Source: Spirosoma panaciterrae DSM 21099
GTDB lineage: Bacteria; Bacteroidota; Bacteroidia; Cytophagales; Spirosomataceae
Length of the DNA: 64,000 nt
Reading direction: 5' to 3'
NCBI RefSeq assembly: GCF_000374025.1
Contig: NZ_KB893217.1
Coordinates: 222,141 to 286,140, forward strand
Under the pieces are notes generated by a model that worked only from the letters and a program-made list of their open reading frames with translations, made no database searches and had not been told where the DNA came from. Each line of letters opens with the position of its first letter. Position 1 is the first letter of the stretch. The position numbers and the translations under genes were made by a program. Below are positions 26,297 through 35,397 of the stretch, piece by piece.

Positions 26297-27211
26297 CTAC
26301 TTACCGGTTTGGGTGGTGAATGTACTTTCAAAAATCTTGTCGGCATTTCCGGTTTCGAACCCTTCACGCCGATGCTGACGAGATATCTGATCGGCAGGTA
26401 AATCGCGAAACGGAGGAAGCACGCGCCGTTCAGCAAACTCGACATACGATCCGGCAATGCGATGGACATCCCCACCGGCAAATTCAGCATCGATCATCTG
26501 GGCAACTGTCGACGCCTGACGCAGATCACCGTCGGGGCTAACTTTAATGGTTCCTCCGGCCGTATTGAGCCGGAAACCCCGCCGTTCCAGAAACGCTACG
26601 TATTCATCGATGGTGTTGTATCCAGGCTTAAGGTTATGCACACTGATGGTAAAGTGATTCAGGTAGTAGCGATTAAAAATAACCCAGGCGGCATACTCGC
26701 TCTCGTCCAGCAGACGCTGATAATCGGCTAATGTAGGTGTTGTCCAAAGGGGCTGGTGCAGGAACTGATCGACTGCAGCCGCATCGTCCAGATCCAATGA
26801 ATCGACAGGGTCGCTCGTCACGGTATCCGTGTAGCGATGAATAATCTGCCGCGCTTCGTCGGAAAGCTCGTGCACGCGCAGCTCACTGACGAAAATGCGC
26901 GGATAATGCGGCTCGGGTGGGCTAAACCAATACGCCGTTAGTTTCTTTCCGGTAAAATTGAACTCATCCCGCTTTTCATACCCGTAATGCAGGAAAATCT
27001 TCTCGAACGACGCAATGCCCAGGTTGGGGACGCCCATCGTCCGAAAAGCGATGTGGTCATTCTCAATCTCGCTGGCCGCGCCGATAATGCCTTCATCGAT
27101 CATGGCATCAATGACTTTCTGCACATCGGGAACGCGTTCGCTATATCGTCGCATCAGACCGCCCAATACGGCATCGAGGGTCTGCGTAGTCGTTTGTTGA
27201 TTGGTTAGCAT
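26297..27211 (-). CDS. DUF1338 protein (2-oxoadipate dioxygenase/decarboxylase-like)
   Basis: 304 residues. It fits the DUF1338/YdcJ family, whose characterised member HglS is an iron(II) enzyme converting 2-oxoadipate to 2-hydroxyglutarate in lysine catabolism. Likely metal-site residues are the histidine in IENDHIAFRTMG (near 55, with the substrate-binding-type arginine four residues on), the histidines in LNHFTISVHNLKPG, and the glutamate in AGSYVEFAERRVLPP. No signal peptide. The ATG at 27211 is preferred to a TTG two codons upstream. It is followed by the TIM-barrel gene. No other lysine-degradation genes are seen here, so the physiological substrate is open. Confidence 0.86.
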   Translation of the reverse strand: MLTNQQTTTQTLDAVLGGLMRRYSERVPDVQKVIDAMIDEGIIGAASEIENDHIAFRTMGVPNLGIASFEKIFLHYGYEKRDEFNFTGKKLTAYWFSPPEPHYPRIFVSELRVHELSDEARQIIHRYTDTVTSDPVDSLDLDDAAAVDQFLHQPLWTTPTLADYQRLLDESEYAAWVIFNRYYLNHFTISVHNLKPGYNTIDEYVAFLERRGFRLNTAGGTIKVSPDGDLRQASTVAQMIDAEFAGGDVHRIAGSYVEFAERRVLPPFRDLPADQISRQHRREGFETGNADKIFESTFTTQTGK

Positions 27212-27353
27212 GGGCAATGAATCGTCTTTTCAGGTTTTATGGCTCAATATACTCGTTTATTAAACCGATCAGCTTCTGAAAACCAGATCGGTGTGCCAAC
27301 CCTTTATAGCCATGAAATTATTTCTATTTGATTAAAAAAAAATACCATAACAG

Positions 27354-27385
27354 TTGATTTTTTCTTTTTCAGACTTATATCTTTG
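27354..27385 (+). promoter_or_regulatory. Promoter of the MFS carrier gene
   Basis: TTG at 27354-27356 and TATCTTTG at 27378-27385 are 21 bases apart, matching both boxes of the Bacteroidota consensus. Transcription should start near 27392, right at the palindromic operator. Confidence 0.7.
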
Positions 27386-27393
27386 CATACACT

Positions 27394-27411
27394 AACTTAG
27401 TGCGTTAAGTA
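27394..27411 (+). promoter_or_regulatory. Operator-like palindrome AACTTAGTGCGTTAAGTA (copy 1)
   Basis: An 18-bp imperfect palindrome located between the predicted transcription start and the ATG at 27414. Its left ten bases are identical to the perfect palindrome at 28945-28962 upstream of the isomerase gene. The position immediately after the promoter fits repression by a dimeric regulator, possibly the GntR protein encoded at 43482-44282. Confidence 0.65.
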
Positions 27412-27413
27412 AA

Positions 27414-28676
27414 ATGCAAAAGCACCTGCGCTGGTTGATTGTTTTCCTGCTTTTCATTGCCACAGGACTCAGCTTTCTGGACCGTCAGGTGTTGTCCATT
27501 GCCATTCTGAAAATTCAGGAAGAATTCAGGATTACGGATGTACAATATGGTCTGATCAACACCAGTTTCCTGATTAGCTATGCCATCATGTTCACCCTGG
27601 GCGGCTGGCTGATCGACCGGGTAGGTGGAAAACTCGGGTTAGCCCTTTCGGTTGGCATTTGGTCGGTGGCGAATAGCCTTCATGCGGTAATGAATTCCTT
27701 CACCCAGCTATTGACCTTCCGGTTCTTTCTGGGCATGGGCGAGGGCGGCTGTTTTCCGGGTGCAGCCTGGACGGTCTATCGTTGGTTCGACAAAAAAGAA
27801 CGGGCGTTAGCCAACGGTATCGCCATTGGTGGATCAGCCATCGGAGCCGTCGTAGCCCCACCATTAACCATCTGGCTATCTACTAATTACGGCTGGCGGG
27901 GCGGATTTTTAATACCCGGCCTAATCGGTATAGCCTGGGTGATTATCTGGCTGTTTATTCCCTGGAAAAAAGAAAATTTAGTTGCCGATGAACCGTCTGA
28001 AATAATTACAACAGAAACAATTCCCTTTTTGACCTTGCTCCGGCAAAAGGCTACCTGGGTGTTTATCGTGATTCGTTTTCTGCTCGATCCGGTCTTCTAT
28101 TTTATGATGTTCTGGATTCCGAAATACCTAAGCTCCGTTCGGAATGTGCCTTTCGAGCAAATTGGAAGCCTGTTCTGGATACCGTTTCTGGCACTCGGTA
28201 TTGCCAATATAGCCGGAGGCTGGTTTTCGGGACAGCTAATTGCCTTTAACTTTTCAGTCGATAAAGCCCGGAAAACGGTTATGGGTATTGCGGCAATTCT
28301 GACGCTGGCAGCACCGGCTATTGAGTGGGTATCGTCGGTCCATATAGCGGTTGCCTTGATGGCCGTGTTCATGTTTGCGCATGGCTTCTGGATTACCAAT
28401 TACATCACGGCCATTTCAGACATGTTCGGCCAGAAGGCAACCTCTACGGTTGTTGGGTTGTCAGGAACAGCCGGGGCCGTGTCGGGGTTACTGCTCAATC
28501 CGCTGATGGGGGTTGTTATCCAGCAGTACTCGTATCGACCGCTTTGGATTGCGTCAGGCTTGTTATACCCGTTTGCGTTTGTACTGTTATTGGTACTCAT
28601 TCCTAAAATTGAAGCCCTGTCGCTCAATACAACACGAGTGGATTCTAACAAGAGGCTAAGCGAAATAGAACGATAA
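27414..28676 (+). CDS. MFS transporter, hexuronate/sugar-acid (ACS) type
   Basis: 420 residues with 12 predicted helices. ATGLSFLDRQVLSIAILKIQ and the DVQYGLINTSFLISYAIMF region match the ACS branch that includes hexuronate carriers such as ExuT. GMGEGGCFPGAAWTVYRWF in helix 4 is a further family mark. It would carry a monosaccharide or sugar acid across the inner membrane with protons. It shares an operator with the isomerase-SusCD transcription unit downstream, so it is probably the cytoplasmic entry route for the product of that polysaccharide locus. Uronate, rhamnose and fucose are all possible cargo. Confidence 0.9.
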   Translation: MQKHLRWLIVFLLFIATGLSFLDRQVLSIAILKIQEEFRITDVQYGLINTSFLISYAIMFTLGGWLIDRVGGKLGLALSVGIWSVANSLHAVMNSFTQLLTFRFFLGMGEGGCFPGAAWTVYRWFDKKERALANGIAIGGSAIGAVVAPPLTIWLSTNYGWRGGFLIPGLIGIAWVIIWLFIPWKKENLVADEPSEIITTETIPFLTLLRQKATWVFIVIRFLLDPVFYFMMFWIPKYLSSVRNVPFEQIGSLFWIPFLALGIANIAGGWFSGQLIAFNFSVDKARKTVMGIAAILTLAAPAIEWVSSVHIAVALMAVFMFAHGFWITNYITAISDMFGQKATSTVVGLSGTAGAVSGLLLNPLMGVVIQQYSYRPLWIASGLLYPFAFVLLLVLIPKIEALSLNTTRVDSNKRLSEIER

Positions 28677-28792
28677 GGCACTGATTTTAAACGTTATAAA
28701 ACTCTTTCTCTTCAGTGATCGGCGTGATATACCTGGGCAAGGATGGTTGGTAATTTGTCCAGGTAACGCGCTGTTTTATCGAAATAAGTCAG

Positions 28793-28885
28793 TTTTTCTG
28801 TCATCCCGACGCAGGAGGGATCTTCGGAGATGATTCTTTTTTCACATTTCCCGAAGATCCCTCCTGCGTCGGGATGACAGAAAAA
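28793..28885. repeat. Long palindromic repeat (TCATCCCGACGCAGGAGGGA family), copy 1
   Basis: Two perfect 35-base arms (28793-28827 and 28851-28885) surround a 23-base loop. The core of the arms recurs at 38009-38097. The 314-base gap between the MFS and isomerase genes holds this element, a -7 box and an operator. The form, two arms with a variable centre, is typical of a non-autonomous REPIN or MITE element. Confidence 0.88.
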
Positions 28886-28911
28886 CGCGACTGGTTTAAA
28901 GTGTGAGCACG

Positions 28912-28919
28912 TAGGTTTG
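28912..28919 (+). promoter_or_regulatory. Candidate -7 box for the isomerase-susCD unit
   Basis: TAGGTTTG matches TAnnTTTG exactly and lies 25 bases before the perfect operator palindrome. No TTG stands at the usual -33 spacing; the right arm of the palindromic repeat ends at about that place. Confidence 0.5.
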
Positions 28920-28944
28920 GACAGGGGTTATTACACGAAAAATC

Positions 28945-28962
28945 AACTTAGTGCACTAAGTT
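28945..28962 (+). promoter_or_regulatory. Perfect 18-bp palindromic operator AACTTAGTGCACTAAGTT (copy 2)
   Basis: A perfect palindrome in the leader of the isomerase gene, 28 bases before its ATG. It matches the site at 27394-27411 in front of the MFS gene, so both transcription units are probably under one regulator. Confidence 0.72.
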
Positions 28963-28990
28963 AACTAGACAAAGACATAAACTAAACAGT

Positions 28991-30490
28991 ATGAAAAATT
29001 CATCTCCAAATGGTTTGGCGGTACAACAAACGGAATGGGTAAAACGAAAAAAGACGCGCCCACGCATTGGCGTTTTCGGCGTAGGCTATTTCAAATACTG
29101 GGGCCAATTTGACGGCTTGCTGGACGACATGCTACAAAAACAGGCCGTGTTCATCAGCAAGATTGAAGCACTTGATACGGCTGAAGTCATTGATCTGGGG
29201 CTTGTCGATGATGCAGCGAAAGCGTATGAGATGGTACCGAAACTTCAGGCGGCCAATCTGGACCTTATCTTCTGCGACATGCTTACCTACGCTACGTCGA
29301 GTACGTTTGGCGTCATCATCAAAAGTATCGACGTTCCGATTGTTCTGGTCGCCCTGCAGCCTGATAAGGCGATGGACTACAGCCGGGCGTCAACATACAT
29401 GCAGTTGTACAACGACGACATCTGTTCACTGCCGGAGTTTGCCGGTGTGGCGGTTCGAATGGGCAAGAAAGTACCCCAGATGATCATCGGCACGCTCCAC
29501 GACGATCCGGCTGCCGATGCCGACATTGAAGAATACTGCCGCATTGCTGCTGTATTGCATGACCTGAAAACAGCCCGAATCGGTCATATCGGTCACCCAA
29601 TTGAGGCCATGCTCGATATGCACTCCGATTCGACCATGCTCACGGCTCATTTTGGAGCACACATCGTACAATGTGAAGCGCATGAAATTGTTTCGCAGTA
29701 CCAGAAAGCCACAGAGCCCGAAATTGACGCCATTAAAGAGCGAATTCTGGCGTATTTCGACACGCCCGACCCTGTTTCAGACCCCATTTCCGAAAAACTA
29801 CGCGACTCTGATCTGCACATTGCCGCCCAGGCGGCCGTAGCCCTGGAAAAATTCATCAAAGCCAAAAAACTGGATGGGCTGGCCTATTACTACGATGGCC
29901 CGGAGGGAAGCGACACCCGCGTCGTGATGTCAAACCTGATTGTCGGCAACTCGCTGTTACAAGGAGCTGGCTTTCCGATGTGTGGCGAATCGGATCTGAA
30001 AACCTGTATTGCCATGCTCATCATGGAACGGCTGGGTATTGGCGGCAGTTTCGCGGAGTTTCACCCGGTCGATTTCAAGGAAGACTTCGTTCTCGTCGGG
30101 CACGATGGCCCGCATAACATCGCCATTGCCGAAGGCCAGCCCGTGTTGCGCAGCCTGAAAAAATACCACGGCAAACCCGGTTTTGGAGCGGGTGTAGAGT
30201 TCAAGATCAAGGAAGGGCCGATTACCATGCTCAGCATCAGTTCGACCTACGAAGGCAAGATGAAATTCGTGATTGCCGAAGGCGAGTCGATTGCCGGGCC
30301 GATTCCTCCAACGGGCAATACCAACACGCGCGGCTTTTTCAAACCCGATGTGCGCACTTTCCTGAAACGCTGGATTAGCGAAGGCCCAACGCACCACTTC
30401 GCCCTGGGCGTCGGGCACCACGCCAAAACCATCCAGAAAATTGCCGACTACCTCAAAGTCGAATCGGTCATTGTGCCGACCCATGCGTGA
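28991..30490 (+). CDS. L-fucose/L-arabinose isomerase-like protein
   Basis: 499 residues related to the FucI/AraA fold. The N-terminal Rossmann-like part has PRIGVFGVGYFKYWGQFDG. Manganese-site residues are likely the glutamate in GFPMCGESDLKT, the acidic residues in GSFAEFHPVDFKED and the histidines in THHFALGVGHH near the C-terminus. Such proteins interconvert an aldose and a ketose in the cytoplasm. It is the first gene of a unit that continues into SusC, SusD, an unassigned secreted protein and a GH106-like rhamnosidase, so its sugar is probably released by those enzymes. L-rhamnose, L-fucose and L-arabinose cannot be told apart from sequence. The leader carries an operator palindrome. 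Confidence 0.88.
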   Translation: MKNSSPNGLAVQQTEWVKRKKTRPRIGVFGVGYFKYWGQFDGLLDDMLQKQAVFISKIEALDTAEVIDLGLVDDAAKAYEMVPKLQAANLDLIFCDMLTYATSSTFGVIIKSIDVPIVLVALQPDKAMDYSRASTYMQLYNDDICSLPEFAGVAVRMGKKVPQMIIGTLHDDPAADADIEEYCRIAAVLHDLKTARIGHIGHPIEAMLDMHSDSTMLTAHFGAHIVQCEAHEIVSQYQKATEPEIDAIKERILAYFDTPDPVSDPISEKLRDSDLHIAAQAAVALEKFIKAKKLDGLAYYYDGPEGSDTRVVMSNLIVGNSLLQGAGFPMCGESDLKTCIAMLIMERLGIGGSFAEFHPVDFKEDFVLVGHDGPHNIAIAEGQPVLRSLKKYHGKPGFGAGVEFKIKEGPITMLSISSTYEGKMKFVIAEGESIAGPIPPTGNTNTRGFFKPDVRTFLKRWISEGPTHHFALGVGHHAKTIQKIADYLKVESVIVPTHA

Positions 30491-30541
30491 CGGTTTCCCA
30501 CAAACCACCTTACAAACTTCTTAAACCTTAATTTTTAACTC

Positions 30542-33500
30542 ATGGACCACTTTTTATTCCATCGACTGCGACTCTTAGTGATTGGCAGTATGCTAAGTCT
30601 ATTGGCTGCTGTTACGGTTGGGTTTGCCCAATCGGCCAAAGTGACAATCAGTGGTAAAATCACCGCATTGGAAGATGGCGACGTTCTGGTAGGCGCCACC
30701 GTAACCGAAAAAGGAACCACCAATGGCAGTACGTCCGATGCCAGCGGGAACTTTCGAATCAACGTTGCTCCCAATGCCACCCTGGTTGTCAGTTTTATCG
30801 GCTATGCTCCTCAGGAACTCGCTGTTGGCAATCGTTCGCAGCTCAATGTAGCCCTAAAAACCGACCAGCAGCAATTGCAGGACGTAGTAGTGGTTGGGTA
30901 CGGAACTCAGCGAAAAAAAGACTTGACGGGTTCTATTGTCAACCTGACCAGCAAAGATCTGGTGCCAGTGCCATCTGCCACCAGCGTCGATCAGATGATG
31001 CAGGGGAAAGTAGCGGGTGTGCAGATTACCCAGACCTCGGGCGCACCGGGCGGCAACGTTAACGTGATTGTCCGGGGCATTAGCTCCATTACGGGCGGTA
31101 ATTCGCCCTTGTATGTGGTCGATGGCTATGCGATTGGTACGGGTGGCGGTGGTTCGGATTTGAGCAACTACGCATCCAATTCCTACTCGGCCAGCGGGAT
31201 TGCCAGCAGTAGCTCGGTTAACCGGATCAATCCGCTGAGCATTATCAATCCCGCTGATATTGAGTCGATTCAGGTGCTGAAAGATGCATCGGCAACGGCA
31301 ATTTACGGCTCGCGCGGTTCCAACGGGGTCATCATCATTACCACCAAACGGGGGAAGCTCGGCAAACCAACCATCAGTTTCGAGCAATCGACGGGGATGC
31401 AGGAGTTGGCGAAGAAACTGAAACTACTCACTCCTCGCCAGTACGCGGAATACGTAGCCGAAGGGCGCGACAATGCCTGGGTATTTGCCGGAGGAAAAGC
31501 GTCGGACCCCAACAGCGTTCGGAGCACGGCTACGCAGGTAAAACCCGAATTCCGCAACCCCAGCCAATTTGCCGATCAGGGCTACGGCACCGACTGGCAG
31601 GACGTTATTTTTCAGAAAGGCATGGTTCAGAATTACCAGCTTTCGGCCAGCGGAACGGGCAAGGATGTGAGCTATTACGTATCAGGTGGCTATTTTACAA
31701 ACAAAGGCATCATCATCGGCTCCGACTTCAACAAGTTTACCCTACGTACGAACATCGACGCCCACCTAACTGAAAAGCTCAAAATCGGCGCTTCGTTTTC
31801 GGGGGCTCACTCGTATGGGAATTTCGCCCGTGCCGAAGGGCACCTGCAATACCGGGGATTGATTTCGGCCGCTCTCGCCAGCGACCCAACCATTCCCGTA
31901 TACAATGCCGACGGTACGCCCTACTCCGAATTTTCCAGCCCGACGGGTATTCCGGTGGAGAACCCCGTGGTGATCGCGGCCGAATTCTCCGACAAACGAA
32001 ACAACTCCAACGTATTCACCAACAACTATTTGCAATACGAGCTGATGCCCGGTCTGGTGCTGAAAACATCGGTTGGGGTCAATTACTCCAACAACGTGAC
32101 CCGTCTGTGGAAATCCTCGAAGGTAGGGTTGGCGACAAGCCGGACGGGAGCAGCCACCGCCGGGGCCACTGAGATCAAAAGTCTGAACTGGCTGAACGAA
32201 AATACCATCAACTACCGCCATAAGTTCGGCCAGCATGATATCGACGCGCTGGCGGGGTATACCATTCAGAAAAGCTCCGACGAGATTTTACAGGCGGGTG
32301 CTACGGGTTTTTCGACCGACTATGTTCCTTTCCTATCGGCCGGAACGGTATCGAACGGCACCAACTACGTTAGCGAATGGGCCATTATGTCGTGGCTGGC
32401 GCGGGTCAACTATTCCTTTGCTAATAAATACCTGCTCACGGCCACCATTCGAACCGACGGCAGTTCCCGGTTCGGTTCCAAAAACCGTTGGGGAACGTTT
32501 CCTTCCCTCTCACTGGCGTACCGGCTTTCGGACGAGGCCTTTATGAAACCCATTTCGGTCATCAGCGATCTGAAACTTCGGGCGAGTTATGGCATTGCGG
32601 GTAACAACCTGATTCCCAACTATGCCACGCAGGGTTTGTTAGGCGTATCGCGAACCGTCTCGAACGGGCAGATTGTGTCGGGTATTGTACCAACGAGTCT
32701 GGCCAACGATCAACTGACCTGGGAGCAGTCAGTGCAAACCAACCTCGGCATGGATCTCTCGTTGTTCCAGAATCGCCTGTCGTTTACCATTGATGCGTAT
32801 CGGGCTTATAAGAAAAACCTGCTTTTGAACGTCACGCTGCCAGCGGCTTCGGGCTTTGGCAGTTCGGTACAGAACATTGGCGAGGTCGAAAATAAAGGGT
32901 TGGAACTGACCGTCAATTCGCAGAACATTGTGAAAGGCCCGTTCCAGTGGAGCACCGATTTCAACATTAGCTGGAACCGCAATAAAGTCACGGCCCTCAA
33001 TTCGGATGCCGCCCGAATCGTTACGTCCGACTATCAGGTAGCGCAGGTGGGTTACGCCATTTCCAGCTTCCGGCTCCTGAATATTCTGGGTATTTTCCAG
33101 ACGCAGGAAGAAATCAGCAAAAGCCCAATCCAGAACCCACGCGTTCAACCCGGCGACTATAAATACCAGGATGTCGATGGCAATGGCACAATCAATACGT
33201 CGGACAAAACCATCGTTGGAACGCCCTGGCCTAAGTTTACCTGGGGTTTTGGCAACCGATTCAGCTTCAAAAACTTCAACCTGAGCGTCAGCCTGAATGG
33301 CTCGTACGGCAACCAGATTTATTTCCAGGGGGGCGAAGTCTCGCTCAACGATGCGGGTGTGCAGAACCAGTTGGCAGCCATTGCCAATCGCTGGCGTTCA
33401 CCAGAAAATCCGGGCGATGGCCTGTATACCAGAGCCATTCGGAACGACTACGCCTTTGGTTTCAGCGCCGGAACGACCAAATACCTGTTCGACGGCTCGT

Positions 33501-33739
33501 ATACGCGCATCCGGGATGTCAATCTGTCGTATACCTTCCCGGCAGCGGTGATTGGCAAGTTGAAGCTTCAGGCCCTTTCAGTTTATGCCGACGTAACCAA
33601 CCTGTACACTTTCACCAAATATCCGGGCTACGACCCCGAAGGCAGCACAGGTGGTGATAATCTGGCGAAAAGCGGTGTCGACTTTTTCTCGTATCCGAAC
33701 CCCCGGACGTATACTGTTGGACTACGTGTGACCTTTTAA
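30542..33739 (+). CDS. SusC/RagA TonB-dependent outer-membrane receptor
   Basis: 1065 residues. A signal peptide (ending AVTVGFAQ near residue 30) is followed directly by a carboxypeptidase-regulatory-like domain (about 35-110), the SusC motif LQDVVVVGYGTQRKKDLTGS (about 117), the plug with ADIESIQVLKDASATAIYGS, and a beta-barrel ending in GLRVTF. Unlike the receptor at 2668 it has no STN domain, which agrees with control by an operator and one-component regulator instead of sigma/FecR. It lies 51 bases after the isomerase gene and before its SusD partner. It imports oligosaccharides through the outer membrane. Confidence 0.95.
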   Translation: MDHFLFHRLRLLVIGSMLSLLAAVTVGFAQSAKVTISGKITALEDGDVLVGATVTEKGTTNGSTSDASGNFRINVAPNATLVVSFIGYAPQELAVGNRSQLNVALKTDQQQLQDVVVVGYGTQRKKDLTGSIVNLTSKDLVPVPSATSVDQMMQGKVAGVQITQTSGAPGGNVNVIVRGISSITGGNSPLYVVDGYAIGTGGGGSDLSNYASNSYSASGIASSSSVNRINPLSIINPADIESIQVLKDASATAIYGSRGSNGVIIITTKRGKLGKPTISFEQSTGMQELAKKLKLLTPRQYAEYVAEGRDNAWVFAGGKASDPNSVRSTATQVKPEFRNPSQFADQGYGTDWQDVIFQKGMVQNYQLSASGTGKDVSYYVSGGYFTNKGIIIGSDFNKFTLRTNIDAHLTEKLKIGASFSGAHSYGNFARAEGHLQYRGLISAALASDPTIPVYNADGTPYSEFSSPTGIPVENPVVIAAEFSDKRNNSNVFTNNYLQYELMPGLVLKTSVGVNYSNNVTRLWKSSKVGLATSRTGAATAGATEIKSLNWLNENTINYRHKFGQHDIDALAGYTIQKSSDEILQAGATGFSTDYVPFLSAGTVSNGTNYVSEWAIMSWLARVNYSFANKYLLTATIRTDGSSRFGSKNRWGTFPSLSLAYRLSDEAFMKPISVISDLKLRASYGIAGNNLIPNYATQGLLGVSRTVSNGQIVSGIVPTSLANDQLTWEQSVQTNLGMDLSLFQNRLSFTIDAYRAYKKNLLLNVTLPAASGFGSSVQNIGEVENKGLELTVNSQNIVKGPFQWSTDFNISWNRNKVTALNSDAARIVTSDYQVAQVGYAISSFRLLNILGIFQTQEEISKSPIQNPRVQPGDYKYQDVDGNGTINTSDKTIVGTPWPKFTWGFGNRFSFKNFNLSVSLNGSYGNQIYFQGGEVSLNDAGVQNQLAAIANRWRSPENPGDGLYTRAIRNDYAFGFSAGTTKYLFDGSYTRIRDVNLSYTFPAAVIGKLKLQALSVYADVTNLYTFTKYPGYDPEGSTGGDNLAKSGVDFFSYPNPRTYTVGLRVTF

Positions 33740-33741
33740 AT

Positions 33742-33844
33742 GAGCGAAAGAGTGAATGAGTGAAAGAGCGAAAAATCGCTAGTCACTCCGCTTCGGTGCA
33801 GGGCGGCCCGTGCCGTCCGTTTTCACTCATTCACTCTTTCGCTC
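33742..33844. repeat. Long inverted repeat between susC and susD (GAGTGAAAGAGCG type)
   Basis: Perfect 24-base arms at 33742-33765 and 33821-33844 flank about 55 bases that contain smaller GC-rich hairpins. The arms are built from low-complexity GAGTGA/GAGCGA units. The element fills almost all of the 123 bases between the receptor and its binding partner, where it could tune their relative expression. Confidence 0.8.
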
Positions 33845-33862
33845 TTTCACTCTTTACATCTC

Positions 33863-35299
33863 ATGAAAACGAAATTACTGGCCATACTCTTCCTGACGGC
33901 CACCTTAACTTCCTGCCATGATTTTCTGAATCTTAAGCCCGCCTATCAGATCAGCGATCAGAGCTTTTATCAGAACCAGAACGACTTCGAAACGGCACTG
34001 GTTGGTGTATACAGCACTTTCCGGGGGCTCTACAGCACCAGTAACATTCTATACATGACCGAGCTAACAACCGACAACACCGAAATTCAGTGGTCGTCGC
34101 CCTCGGCCGATGAGATGCAGATGGATCAGAACGCCGTTACTCCGACCAACGCCTTTGTTCGGGGCGTCTGGAGTACCTGCCTGTATACGATCTCGCAGAG
34201 TTCAAACATCCTGAACCGAATCGACGCCGTAAATTTTGACCAGACGGCCAAGAACCGGATCAAAGGCGAAGCGCAGTTTCTGCGGGCGTTTAGCTACTTC
34301 TACATGGTCCGTTTGTTTGGCAATGTGCCCATTACGAATACTACTTTCACAAGTCCGGCACAGGTAGCCTCGGCCGATCTGACGCTGAAACCGAAAGAGG
34401 ACGTCTACAAGCAGATTCTTTCCGACCTGACCAGTGCCGAAAGTTTGTTACCCGCCACGCTCAACGCCGATAAAACCCGCGCTTCGCAGATGACGGTGAA
34501 AGCGTTGCTTGGTAAGGTTTACCTGACCCAGCAGAACTATGATCTGGCCGGTACGAAACTGAAGGAAGTCATCGACTCAAAACAGTACTCGCTGGTAGCC
34601 GATTATAAAACCCTGTCGACCAATGGCAATACTAATCTGGCCGAAACGATCCTGGAAGTAGATTACCTGTCGGGGCAGTCGCTGGGCAACAACTACTCGG
34701 CGTTGTTCACACCCGCCATCACCAGCATGGCGATCTTCCCGAATAATTTGCAGGGTTCGGGCCGCATCGTTCCAACGCTCGATGTCATCAAAGCTTATGA
34801 AACTGGCGATGCACGCAAAGCGATCTCGGTCAACGATTCCGTCACACTGATTGGCGGCAAGAAATCGTATAGTCGTTACGGACTCAAATTCGTTGACTTC
34901 AAAGCGGTCGATCTATCAGACGGAGCGGTTTCGTTTACCATTCTCCGCTATGCCGATGTGCTGCTGATGTATGCCGAAGTGCTGAACGAACAAGGTAAAC
35001 CAGCCGATGCGCTGCCTTATCTGAATCAGGTGCGCCAACGGGCTAAATTGCCTGCGCTGTCGGGCTTATCACAGGCCGATACCCGACTGGCGCTGGAACG
35101 CGAGCGACGCACCGAATTCCTGTTTGAAGGCCACCGCTGGTTCGATCTGGTCCGTACTGGCCGCGCCCAAACCGTTCTGAACGCTCATTATGCCAACCAG
35201 AAGCTGAACTTCTCCGTACAGGATTTTGAGCTGCTGTTCCCGATACCGCAAGCTGAAATAGATCTGAATCCGGCCTTGAAGCAAAATCCGGGGTATTAA
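33863..35299 (+). CDS. SusD/RagB-family surface glycan-binding lipoprotein
   Basis: 478 residues, near the typical SusD size. The lipoprotein signal is LLAILFLTATLTSC, with the lipobox cysteine at residue 18. Family motifs are AQFLRAFSYFYMVRLFGNVP, the ILRYADVLLMYAEVLNEQG helix, ERERRTEFLFEGHRWFDLVR and the end QAEIDLNPALKQNPGY. It pairs with the upstream SusC and captures glycan at the surface. The two genes are separated by an unusually large hairpin-bearing gap of 123 bases, in contrast with the 14-base gap in the other susCD pair of this window. Confidence 0.95.
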   Translation: MKTKLLAILFLTATLTSCHDFLNLKPAYQISDQSFYQNQNDFETALVGVYSTFRGLYSTSNILYMTELTTDNTEIQWSSPSADEMQMDQNAVTPTNAFVRGVWSTCLYTISQSSNILNRIDAVNFDQTAKNRIKGEAQFLRAFSYFYMVRLFGNVPITNTTFTSPAQVASADLTLKPKEDVYKQILSDLTSAESLLPATLNADKTRASQMTVKALLGKVYLTQQNYDLAGTKLKEVIDSKQYSLVADYKTLSTNGNTNLAETILEVDYLSGQSLGNNYSALFTPAITSMAIFPNNLQGSGRIVPTLDVIKAYETGDARKAISVNDSVTLIGGKKSYSRYGLKFVDFKAVDLSDGAVSFTILRYADVLLMYAEVLNEQGKPADALPYLNQVRQRAKLPALSGLSQADTRLALERERRTEFLFEGHRWFDLVRTGRAQTVLNAHYANQKLNFSVQDFELLFPIPQAEIDLNPALKQNPGY

Positions 35300-35303
35300 A
35301 CAC

Positions 35304-35383
35304 ATAGAACACAGATTAGTATGATGCCTATGATTTATAAAGATCTGCGCAAATCATAGGCATCATACTAATCTGTGTTCTAT
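35304..35383. repeat. Palindromic repeat of the ATAGAACACAGA family, copy 2
   Basis: Perfect 33-base arms (35304-35336 and 35351-35383) with a 14-base loop. It fills the gap between the SusD stop and the next start, leaving 4 and 14 bases. It is the best-preserved of three copies in the window. No T tract follows, so it is not a standard terminator. Confidence 0.88.
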
Positions 35384-35397
35384 AGACTTTTCAACTT

